From the NCBI GenBank assembly GCA_023436515.1, contig JAEZIV010000151.1:1-12471 (forward strand): 12,471 nucleotides of DNA. Reading direction: 5' to 3'. This stretch comes from Bacillota bacterium. Lineage in GTDB: Bacteria > Bacillota > Clostridia > Acetivibrionales > DSM-1351. The position numbers and the translations under genes are program-made. The number at the start of each line of letters is the position of its first letter. Position 1 is the stretch's first letter. This document shows positions 1 through 5,889 of the stretch, in pieces. Below the pieces are notes generated by a model, which saw only the letters and a list, made by a program, of their open reading frames with translations, had not been told where the DNA came from and ran no database searches.

Positions 1-183
1 GAGTATATAGTATAGTAAGCCCCCGAAAAGCAACGGAAAAATTATCGAATAAGCGAAGCTAAGAATTGGTGTAAATACGAAATCAATTTTTTTGAACATA
101 AATATAATCAGAAGTGCCAACAGCAGATAACATCCGTATCTAAAAAATTTACTCTTGATAATTAGGTTTGATTTATTGTCCAT
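1..183 (-). CDS. AI-2E/YtvI-family permease, N-terminal fragment (runs off window)
   Basis: Reading the minus strand from an ATG at 183 gives 61 codons open to base 1, with no stop. An AGAGG ribosome binding site lies five to six bases before the ATG. The product starts MDNKSNLIIKSKFFRYG, then has a hydrophobic segment (CYLLLALLIIFMF), a short polar stretch and a second hydrophobic segment ending FGGLLYYIL. Two closely spaced N-terminal membrane segments, with the second ending in a small-residue/LLYYIL pattern, are typical of the AI-2E transporter family (PF01594, formerly UPF0118; YtvI-like). Members are inner-membrane proteins of about 350 residues with export or antiporter roles. Only about a sixth of the protein is visible, so the family call rests on a short stretch and the substrate cannot be stated. 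It lies downstream of the dipeptidase gene in the same direction, 94 bases away, and I see no obvious terminator between them. Confidence 0.6.
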   Translation of the reverse strand, partial: MDNKSNLIIKSKFFRYGCYLLLALLIIFMFKKIDFVFTPILSFAYSIIFPLLFGGLLYYIL

Positions 184-277
184 AAATACCTCTAAAATCG
201 ATTATTTGTACCTTAAAAGGTTACCTTATCATTATTTCAGTTAATAAAATTATAAATAAAAAACCAAAAATATACAA

Positions 278-1588
278 TCAATATTTTCCTAACTCGGATA
301 TTGGACTTAAGAGAATAATCGGATACTTATCCTTATCCAGCCACTTAACAATTGATAGTACATCCTTTTTGTCGGCAGCAACGCCCCCAGCTGTATACTT
401 TATTTCAAGCTTTGGATTAACTATATTAAAAAATATTGCACTTCCTTTGTTTTTCACCCTTTGATTATTATATTCAATATTGAAAAATACATCATAGACA
501 CCGTTTTTCATGCTGCTGAAGTTTACGGCAGATTTCCAACGGCCTATGGCAGGCTCTCTCTGTTTGGTATTGTAATAAACGGAGTTAGGGTCATCAACCC
601 ACACGTCCTTTGAGTCGTACTTATAAAAATCAAGTCCTGTTTTAATATCCGATGTTTTTCCATAGCAGGTTCCGATTTTGTATATTCCTACAGGTGTCTT
701 CTGGTCACCCTCAGTTTTGCTTAAGGTAAAACCCTTCATGCCTATATAGCCAGGTACGTTTTTATGTACGTTTTTCCAGCCCTCAGGCATCATTTCATAT
801 GTATTGATATATACATATGAGGAATTACTTATTTTTGAGGTAACAGTAATCAATTGACTGGAATTTGCGCCTTTGAGAGCCTTTAGATTCGAAATGGATT
901 TACTGCTAAGTCCATAATCTGTTCTGTCATATTTGCTGAGGGGCACATCCTGAATTTTGTACTTATTAAAATCAGTATCTTCAAAGTGCCACCACTCTGT
1001 ACTTATTGTCTTGAAACCCGCTGATTTCATTGCTTTTGAGAGTATGTCAAGATTTTTTCTTTGTTCGGCGCTCATGCCCTTGTAATTGGGGGAGGCCTTG
1101 GCAGTAAAACTATCGAATTCGGTAGGCATTTTAACTTCCTTGCCGCTTTTATCCACAAGAGTAACATCCACTGCCGCACCTCTGTTGTGCTTGGAGCCGG
1201 AACGATAAGGATTGGCTACATAATTCTTGTTTGGTGTGGCTTCCCACATTATTTTCTGAACGCTAAGAGGTCTGTAGGCATCCCATATTTTTATCCGATA
1301 GCCCTGCTTCATTACCAGCTTGTTGGCTTTTATCAGCTTGTCAAGGGTACCCTTTGTGAGAACGCAGGTAGGGGAGGGGTAGAGCGTTTTCTTAACAAAG
1401 TTGTCACAGGTTGCATACTTCATTTCGATTACAAAATCCTTGCTGTAGTCCTCCACCAGTACAAGATCGGTATTTTTAACAGAGGCCTGTGCCCCTATAG
1501 CCGATGGTATATGGATTAGGCTTGCAAATAATGAAACTACAATAAAAGCTATAAGTAATTTAATGCTCCGCTGCAGCATTTTAATCAT
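278..1588 (-). CDS. exported VanX-like D-Ala-D-Ala dipeptidase fused to a degenerate YkuD-type domain
   Basis: This is a 436-residue two-domain envelope protein. Residues 5-33 form a signal peptide or membrane anchor. Residues about 40-215 are an M15D peptidase (VanX/DdpX family), which hydrolyses D-Ala-D-Ala. The zinc motif SKHNRGAAVD gives ligands H134 and D141. EWWHFE supplies catalytic E198 and ligand H201. R106 in AYRP matches the VanX arginine. Residues about 240-430 match the YkuD-like L,D-transpeptidase family (COG3786 type), with EGDQKTPVGIYKIG near 293-306 and GSAIF at 382-386. In that family the active site reads IFLH followed by TAGC. Here these are IFFN (N388) and TAGG (G402), so both catalytic residues are missing. 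The start has AAGGAG nine bases upstream. The dipeptidase half looks intact and would act outside the membrane, unlike cytoplasmic VanX. The gene appears monocistronic, with a candidate promoter at 1616-1646. A role in wall-peptide trimming or scavenging is inferred. Confidence 0.85.
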   Translation of the reverse strand: MIKMLQRSIKLLIAFIVVSLFASLIHIPSAIGAQASVKNTDLVLVEDYSKDFVIEMKYATCDNFVKKTLYPSPTCVLTKGTLDKLIKANKLVMKQGYRIKIWDAYRPLSVQKIMWEATPNKNYVANPYRSGSKHNRGAAVDVTLVDKSGKEVKMPTEFDSFTAKASPNYKGMSAEQRKNLDILSKAMKSAGFKTISTEWWHFEDTDFNKYKIQDVPLSKYDRTDYGLSSKSISNLKALKGANSSQLITVTSKISNSSYVYINTYEMMPEGWKNVHKNVPGYIGMKGFTLSKTEGDQKTPVGIYKIGTCYGKTSDIKTGLDFYKYDSKDVWVDDPNSVYYNTKQREPAIGRWKSAVNFSSMKNGVYDVFFNIEYNNQRVKNKGSAIFFNIVNPKLEIKYTAGGVAADKKDVLSIVKWLDKDKYPIILLSPISELGKY

Positions 1589-1615
1589 GTAGATCGACTC
1601 CTTGGCTTTTATACT

Positions 1616-1664
1616 ATTGTAGCATAGACAGGCGTCTAATCCTACAAAATACTTGAGTCCTACA
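1616..1664 (-). promoter_or_regulatory. candidate promoter and possible operator of the dipeptidase gene
   Basis: On the minus strand a TACAAT -10 box occupies 1621-1616, 27 bases before the ATG. Just upstream is a small inverted repeat, TAGAC and GTCTA around a 4-base loop (1625-1638). TGTAGGA occurs twice with an 18-base period (minus strand, 1646-1640 and 1664-1658). No good -35 box sits at 17 bases (the hexamer is TAGGAT), so activation through the direct repeats is conceivable. The -10 is convincing; the rest is suggestive. Confidence 0.35.
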
Positions 1665-1678
1665 TAACTAATACATAC

Positions 1679-2833
1679 TTAATCCAGACTTTTTTTGAAG
1701 CGTTTTATGGCTATAAATAGGATTATTACAGTAAAGGCAAGAAGTGCAAGAGAATCCTGCCATAGATACTTCAAGCCTATCCCTTTTAATACTATACCCC
1801 TTATAATGTCAAGGAAATATGTAAGCGGAATTGCATAGCTTATGTAACCAATAAACGTCGGCATGGCTTCTATTGGGAAAATGAAGCCTGACAGGAGTAT
1901 ACTTGGGAGAAGTACAAAAACCATAACAATCATTGCCTGCATTTGGTTTCTGGCGAAGGTGGAAATAAGCATTCCTATGGAAAGGGAGCAATATACGAAA
2001 AGGAAGCCAAGTAAAAGTAATAATCCCAGAGAGCCTGCAATATTAACCTTAAAGACCAGAACACATAGGAGCAGTGAAAAGAGGAAGCCGGAATAGCCAA
2101 TGACGATATAGGGTATCAGCTTGCCCAAAATAAGTTCAGAGGGCTTGATTGGGGTGACAATAAGCTGTTCTATGGTGCTTCGTTCCTTTTCCCTTACAAG
2201 TGCAAAAGCTGTAAGCATTATTGTGATATTCTGGAGGATAAGTCCCACCAGTCCTGGTATGGTGAACCTTGTACCGTCCATATCAGGATTGTACCAAACA
2301 CTGGTTTTCAACTCAAAACCAGTTAGCATATCAGGAGTTATTCCAAACTTTGTAAGCTTTGGTGTAAGGGCTTCCTGAGAATAGGTTCTGGTTATTAGCA
2401 TGCTTCTGGCCTGCGCTGTTCTGGCGCTTGTTGGCTCTGTGCCATCTATAATAAGCTCCAATTCAGTTTTAGCACCGCTATTTATTTTTTGTGAGTAGTC
2501 CTCTGGAATAATCAACCCAGCTTTTACCTCTCCGCTTTCTATAAGAGAGGTTATTTCATCCAGTGACTCCACCTTGTCATAAATAACAAAGTAGTCGGAT
2601 TCTATAAACCTGTCTATAAAGGCTTTACTCTCCTTTGAATTACTTTGGTCGTATATTGCAGTGGGAATATGATCAACCTCTGTATTAACTGCATAACCGA
2701 AGAGGAGCATCATTACAATGGGCATAACAAATGGGAGCCTTAAGCTGATAGGATCTCGCTTGACCTGGATAAATTCCTTTTTAATAATGGAGGCAAGCCT
2801 TTTAAAACTGAAAACATGTTTAGTTTTACTCAT
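1679..2833 (-). CDS. ABC-2 type transporter permease
   Basis: This is the membrane subunit of an ABC-2 exporter (YhhJ/YbhS-like, ABC2_membrane_3 type). One membrane helix lies near residues 33-50 (LPFVMPIVMMLLFGYAVN). A large extracytoplasmic domain covers about 55-185. Five or six hydrophobic helices fill the C-terminal half and include the family signature EKERSTIEQLIVTPIKPSE and the late PLTYFLDIIRGI. The tail KRFKKSLD is cytoplasmic. I place the start at the ATG at 2833: a GGGAG lies nine bases upstream, whereas for the earlier in-frame ATG at 2842 that GGGAG directly abuts the codon. With this choice the gene overlaps the ATPase stop by eight bases (ATGAGTAA), which implies translational coupling and a stoichiometric complex. 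The length, 384 residues, is normal. Such pumps export lipophilic drugs or lipids; the substrate is unknown. TetR control suggests an inducible efflux system. Confidence 0.9.
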   Translation of the reverse strand: MSKTKHVFSFKRLASIIKKEFIQVKRDPISLRLPFVMPIVMMLLFGYAVNTEVDHIPTAIYDQSNSKESKAFIDRFIESDYFVIYDKVESLDEITSLIESGEVKAGLIIPEDYSQKINSGAKTELELIIDGTEPTSARTAQARSMLITRTYSQEALTPKLTKFGITPDMLTGFELKTSVWYNPDMDGTRFTIPGLVGLILQNITIMLTAFALVREKERSTIEQLIVTPIKPSELILGKLIPYIVIGYSGFLFSLLLCVLVFKVNIAGSLGLLLLLGFLFVYCSLSIGMLISTFARNQMQAMIVMVFVLLPSILLSGFIFPIEAMPTFIGYISYAIPLTYFLDIIRGIVLKGIGLKYLWQDSLALLAFTVIILFIAIKRFKKSLD

Positions 2834-3617
2834 TAGCAGCATCTCCCTTCAAAAACTTCAAGTCGTCAAAGGCCGAAGTCACCTTTTGCCCGGTTACCTG
2901 CTCAGTGTATCTGATAAAAACGTCTTCAAGATTACCGACCTGTTCCTTTTGCATTAGCTGCTGAGGAGAATCCATATTAATCAGCCGACCGTTTAGAATA
3001 AAGCCAATCATATCACAACTGGCTGCTTCATCCATGTAATGGGTTGTAACAAGAATGGTGATGCCCTGCTTTGAGAGTGCATGAATTATTTCCCAGAATA
3101 CTCTTCTGGAAACCGGATCCACTCCTGCGGTGGGTTCGTCGAGAATGAGCAGCCTTGGTTTATGTATTAGTGCACAGCCCAGAGCAAGCCGCTGCTTCCA
3201 GCCGCCGGACAGAGTTCCTGCAAGGGACTTTTCCTTACCCTTCAAGTTAGCCATCGATATCAATTCCTGCTTGCGCTCCTTACAAGCTTTTTTTGACAAA
3301 CCATATACCCCACCATAAAAGTCGAGATTTTCTTCAACGGTCAAATCCTCATAGAGACTAAAGCGTTGACTCATATATCCCAGACTTTGGCGGACCTCCT
3401 CAGTATCTTTTGTTACATCCCTCCCAAAAACCAGGGCTATTCCTTCTGTTGGACGGAGAACACCGCAGAGCATACGGATTGTTGTGGATTTTCCTGAACC
3501 GTTTGGACCTAAGAAACCGAAAACACTTCCTACCGGAATATTAAAGCTCAGGTTATCAACGGCAGTAAAATTACCGAATTTTTTTGTTAGGTTTTCCACA
3601 CATATAGCATATTCCAT
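2826..3617 (-). CDS. ABC transporter ATP-binding protein (ABC-2 exporter)
   Basis: This 263-residue cytoplasmic ATPase partners the permease that follows it. All nucleotide-binding elements are intact: Walker A GPNGSGKST (37-45), Q-loop YMSQ ending at Q84, signature LSGGWKQR (136-143), Walker B LLILDEP (156-162), D-loop AGVDP (164-168) and switch histidine H193. The tryptophan in the signature, where many homologues have a different residue, is common in drug and antibiotic exporters of this class. The start ATG follows GGAGGT by five bases and lies 13 bases after the stop of the TetR gene, so all three genes form one transcription unit. The unit contains no HlyD-like fusion protein, consistent with a single-membrane cell envelope. 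The substrate cannot be read from the ATPase. Confidence 0.95.
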   Translation of the reverse strand: MEYAICVENLTKKFGNFTAVDNLSFNIPVGSVFGFLGPNGSGKSTTIRMLCGVLRPTEGIALVFGRDVTKDTEEVRQSLGYMSQRFSLYEDLTVEENLDFYGGVYGLSKKACKERKQELISMANLKGKEKSLAGTLSGGWKQRLALGCALIHKPRLLILDEPTAGVDPVSRRVFWEIIHALSKQGITILVTTHYMDEAASCDMIGFILNGRLINMDSPQQLMQKEQVGNLEDVFIRYTEQVTGQKVTSAFDDLKFLKGDAANE

Positions 3618-3630
3618 ATGTACCTCCAGT

Positions 3631-4269
3631 CTACTTTGCGGAGATTCCCTCCAATATTATTGTCAGTAGGTCGTCTATTTCCTTCTCGCATTCCGAAAGC
3701 TTGAAGTTTTGGGTAAAGAGCATTTTTTGAATTATGAAGGCAGAAAATTGTCCGACAATACCTCTGAATAATAGCATGGGGTCCATATCATTACGGAGCT
3801 GCCCATTCTTAATCATTAGATTACATAGTTGATTTATTTTTTGCTCCATTTTGGTACCGAGGTTTTCAGAAATTACGTCCCGAATATCCTTATGGAAGAG
3901 GGCTTCGCTGACGAGAACCCGAAACATGGGGAAAAATTTTTGCACCAGTTCAAGTCGGTCGATCAAAATCTCCTTCAAAACTGTCCGCAAGTCTTTTTGT
4001 TCCGAGGTTTCGAAGATTTTATCCAGCGACGAAAGCATTATCTTGTCCGAGGCTATTTTTATAGCCTGAAGCATAATTCCATGCATAATATCCTTCTTGG
4101 ATTTAAAATATCTGAATATGGTCCCTTCAGCTACTCCCGCCTTCTTTGCGATTTCGCTTGTAGTTGTAGAGGAGAACCCTTTTTCATTTGAAATGGATAT
4201 AGCGGCCTCCAATATTCTTCTTTCCTTATCAGGCATTTCAAGCTCTGACAAATCAATATTTGAATTCAT
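3631..4269 (-). CDS. TetR/AcrR-family transcriptional regulator
   Basis: This 212-residue repressor-type protein has a canonical TetR DNA-binding domain at residues about 17-64. The pattern ERRILEAA...NEKGFSSTTTSEIAKKAGVAEGTIFRYFKSKKDI gives helices 1-4, with the recognition helix around AGVAEGTIFRYF. The rest is a helical ligand-binding and dimerisation domain. It is the first gene of the operon with the ABC ATPase and permease, so it most likely represses its own operon and is released by a transported compound. A palindrome at 4351-4364 overlaps the start of transcription. The ribosome binding site (GAGGAAGGG) is partly buried in a short hairpin, AAGGG and CCCTT around six bases (4270-4285), which may dampen translation. 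The in-frame ATG at residue 13 is an alternative start. The ligand is unknown. Confidence 0.93.
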   Translation of the reverse strand: MNSNIDLSELEMPDKERRILEAAISISNEKGFSSTTTSEIAKKAGVAEGTIFRYFKSKKDIMHGIMLQAIKIASDKIMLSSLDKIFETSEQKDLRTVLKEILIDRLELVQKFFPMFRVLVSEALFHKDIRDVISENLGTKMEQKINQLCNLMIKNGQLRNDMDPMLLFRGIVGQFSAFIIQKMLFTQNFKLSECEKEIDDLLTIILEGISAK

Positions 4270-4341
4270 AAGGGGTGCATCCCTTCCTCAGTTATGATTA
4301 ATCTGTTCCGATAGATCAGTACAGCACTTATTTACATATTC

Positions 4342-4369
4342 TTCAAAATGAGTGAGTACTCACTATAAT
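4342..4369 (+). promoter_or_regulatory. divergent promoter toward the TauE/SafE pair
   Basis: The plus strand carries a perfect TATAAT at 4364-4369, whose first base is the last base of the TetR-type palindrome. A weak -35 (TTCAAA, 4342-4347) lies 16 bases upstream, so the palindrome fills the spacer. This would place the tauE-like genes under the same repressor. The leader would be about 95 bases. The -35 match is only four of six, so confidence is moderate. Confidence 0.5.
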
Positions 4370-4401
4370 ATGATTGTAGTACTAACAAAAAGTACTGTCA
4401 A
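4351..4401 (-). promoter_or_regulatory. promoter and palindromic operator of the tetR-ABC operon
   Basis: On the minus strand TTGACA (4401-4396) and TACAAT (4378-4373) are separated by exactly 17 bases, a near-perfect vegetative promoter. Immediately downstream, over the expected transcription start, lies the perfect 14-bp palindrome AGTGAGTACTCACT (4351-4364). Its form (TGAGT and ACTCA half sites) is typical of TetR-family operators. Its position would block transcription initiation, which fits autorepression by the adjacent TetR protein. Confidence 0.8.
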
Positions 4402-4468
4402 GAAAAAGTGTATATAAAAATAGTTTTTTTAAACAATATCAATATAAAGTTGAATAACGGAGGGAAGC

Positions 4469-4858
4469 ATGAGTAGAGCTGAAGGTAGACTTAAAGGTGC
4501 ACACGGAAGAAGACTAATCAAGTATCTCTGCATCGGTCTGACTGCTGGTGTGGCAAACGGGCTTTTCGGGTCGGGGGGAGGAACTATTGCTGTTCCTGCT
4601 ATGGTCTATTTGCTTGAGGAGGAGGAGCATAATGCCCATGCTACTGCAATCCTCATCATATTGCCTCTTACGCTCGTAAGCAGTTACTTTTACCTCTCCA
4701 ATCACTTTGTTGACTGGAATATTACATGGAAAGCCATGGCAGGAGGGGTACTGGGAGGTGCAATTGGAGCCTTCCTTTTAAATAAATGCCCTACGGGATT
4801 ACTTCGTATTGTCTTTGGGCTCTTTATGATTTTAGCAGCCTTCAGGATGATTTTTTGA
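4469..4858 (+). CDS. half-length TauE/SafE-family membrane permease (first of a pair)
   Basis: This 129-residue membrane protein corresponds to one repeat of the TauE/SafE family (PF01925, formerly DUF81). Full-length members are about 250 residues with two homologous halves, and are implicated in export of sulfite, sulfoacetate and other organic anions. After a basic cytoplasmic lead (residues 1-18) it shows the glycine-rich motif GLFGSGGG (32-39) in helix 1. HATAI and then helices ILPLTLVSSYFYL, AGGVLGGAIGAFLL and a C-terminal LFMILAAF follow. A strong GGAGGG lies five bases before the ATG. The second half-gene starts 86 bases downstream in the same direction. Both halves begin with the same motif, so each looks like a complete repeat unit rather than a broken gene. 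The two proteins probably assemble together. A promoter shared with the tetR operon suggests common control. Confidence 0.85.
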   Translation: MSRAEGRLKGAHGRRLIKYLCIGLTAGVANGLFGSGGGTIAVPAMVYLLEEEEHNAHATAILIILPLTLVSSYFYLSNHFVDWNITWKAMAGGVLGGAIGAFLLNKCPTGLLRIVFGLFMILAAFRMIF

Positions 4859-4876
4859 GTGGGAAGGGTTGAGTGG

Positions 4877-4910
4877 CGGCAGCTAGCCTCTAAGCTGCGA
4901 AGCTCTGCCG
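4877..4910 (+). other. intercistronic hairpin between the TauE/SafE half-genes
   Basis: CGGCAG (4877-4882) pairs with CTGCCG (4905-4910). Inside, AGCT-GCGA-AGCT (4893-4904) can form a small stem with a GNRA-type loop. No T-run follows, so this is not a standard terminator. It may act as an RNA-stability or attenuation element that sets the ratio of the two half-proteins. Confidence 0.4.
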
Positions 4911-4944
4911 AAAATGAATTGTAGGATTTGGAGGGAAGAGATTT

Positions 4945-5307
4945 ATGATTGTTATGTTGATAGGCTTAGCCGCTGGAATAATTAGCGGAATGGGTATAGG
5001 CGGAGGTGCAATATTGATACCTGCTCTTGTACTTCTTGTAAATCCAGATCAGCATGTTGCCCAGAGCACAAACCTTTTGTTTTTTATTCCTACTGCAATA
5101 GTTGCGCTATGGATACATATAAGGCATAAAAATGTTAAGTTTAAAACAGGCCTTCCCATAATGCTTTTCGGGCTTGCAGGAGCAATACTCGGGTCAAAGC
5201 TTGCTTTAGCAATGGATGGTCTGGTGCTTCGCAAGGGCTTTGGTTTTTTTTTGCTGGCTATGGGGGTGTATGAGATCATAGGGAAGAAAAAAACTCGGAA
5301 ATCGTAG
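4945..5307 (+). CDS. half-length TauE/SafE-family membrane permease (second of a pair)
   Basis: This 120-residue membrane protein is homologous to the preceding half-gene product and represents the other TauE/SafE repeat. It opens directly with helix 1 and the motif GMGIGGGAILIPAL (residues about 15-28). AQSTNLLFFIPTAIVALW and GLAGAILGSKLAL follow, then a last helix FGFFLLAMGVYEII, and it ends in a basic cytoplasmic tail (KKKTRKS). The N-terminus lacks the basic extension of its neighbour and the C-terminus is strongly positive. This could give the two proteins opposite membrane orientation, as in paired small transporters; that is inference. GGAGGG lies nine bases before the ATG. The stop codon TAG is also the first part of the fold-back unit that follows. 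Substrate unknown. Confidence 0.83.
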   Translation: MIVMLIGLAAGIISGMGIGGGAILIPALVLLVNPDQHVAQSTNLLFFIPTAIVALWIHIRHKNVKFKTGLPIMLFGLAGAILGSKLALAMDGLVLRKGFGFFLLAMGVYEIIGKKKTRKS

Positions 5308-5543
5308 GCTGGGGGCCAGAATGCAAAACACATGGCTTCGTTTAGTATAAAATATGTGTATCTAGGGCAGATCAGGCTTGATTTTTTAGCCGTCGTACAC
5401 AACCGCCATCCCGGCTTATATGATACTAAAACTGACCTCCTGTCAGTTTTCCGGCTAAAATTATCAAGCCTTCTCTGATAGATAACAACATATTTTATAA
5501 TGCACTCAGCCATTGTGTTTTGCATTCTGGCCTTATATAGCCT
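5306..5543. repeat. long fold-back unit 1, candidate structured RNA or MITE-like element
   Basis: The first 230 or so bases of the 843-base gene-free stretch fold back on themselves. Arms 5314-5337 and 5508-5532 are complementary over about 24 bases with one bulge, and the 3' arm begins agccattgtgttttgcattc. AGGCT (5306-5310) and AGCCT (5539-5543) extend the helix beyond an internal loop. Further in, AGGCTTGAT (5374-5382) pairs with ATCAAGCCT (5463-5471), and TAGCCG (5387-5392) with CGGCTA (5452-5457). The apex carries a small GCC-ATCCC-GGC hairpin (5405-5415) and a strong hairpin with arms AAAACTGAC and GTCAGTTTT around CTCCT (5428-5450). No target-site duplication is evident and no protein is encoded. 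The active strand is not clear. It could be the 3' untranslated region of the permease pair, an independent small RNA, or a non-autonomous mobile element. Confidence 0.7.
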
Positions 5544-5570
5544 GCGCTTTAGAGATTTTTTCAAGGTAAG

Positions 5571-5836
5571 GGGGCAGAAATGCATCAAACAAATAAGCAG
5601 CACGAAATTTTATCGGTTCATCACAGGGATTTTTCCGTCGCAGAAGATTCAACCTCCTGTTTCAGCTTCTGCTTGAAGTGACCTCCTGTCACTTCAACGG
5701 AAAAACACCTGTGCTTCACCGACAATTTCGGCTGTTTCTTTTAACCTTGCTGCATTTATATAAGTTGCTGCTCACGAGTTATCAGAGAGTCAGCCATGCA
5801 CTTAAGCCATTGTGTTTTGCATTCTGCCTATACAGC
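5571..5836. repeat. long fold-back unit 2, same family as unit 1
   Basis: This is a second fold-back built on the same plan. Its 3' arm (5805-5828) repeats that of unit 1 almost exactly. The 5' arm from 5573 pairs with it imperfectly. CGAAATT (5603-5609) pairs with AATTTCG (5724-5730), and TTTTCCGT (5631-5638) with ACGGAAAA (5697-5704). This inner helix closes a junction holding two hairpins. One has GCAGAAG and CTTCTGC (5640-5646, 5666-5672) with an inner AAC-CTCCT-GTT. The other has TTGAAGTGAC and GTCACTTCAA around CTCCT (5673-5697). The middle helices differ in sequence from unit 1 but remain paired, and the apex TGACCTCCTGTCA is identical. Short open frames crossing this region have no family features and are not genes. 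Confidence 0.7.
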
Positions 5837-5858
5837 ATATTCCTCAGGGGTTTTTTCT

Positions 5859-5877
5859 GGGTGGGGGGCGGGCCGGG
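5859..5877 (+). other. G-quadruplex motif
   Basis: Four G-runs (GGG, GGGGGG, GGG, GGG) are separated by loops of one, one and two bases (T, C, CC). This meets the strict four-tract quadruplex pattern with very short, stabilising loops. It stands out in an AT-rich genome. It lies between fold-back units 2 and 3, about 140 bases upstream of the MoxR-operon -10 element. Confidence 0.55.
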
Positions 5878-5889
5878 TATGGCAGGGCG

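Noticed and set aside
1061..1519. 152-residue plus-strand open frame
   Set aside because: Fully antisense to the well-supported VanX-like coding region and without recognisable features.
3829..4191. 120-residue plus-strand open frame
   Set aside because: Antisense to the TetR gene, whose DNA-binding domain is unambiguous.
4469..5307. TauE/SafE gene broken by a frameshift or stop
   Set aside because: Each half has its own start and strong ribosome binding site, and each is a complete repeat. The 86-base gap does not encode a linker joining them.
5049..5603. 184-residue open frame on the minus strand
   Set aside because: It is antisense to the second TauE/SafE gene and then crosses fold-back unit 1. 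No family motif is visible, and its openness follows from the overlapping gene and the repeat.
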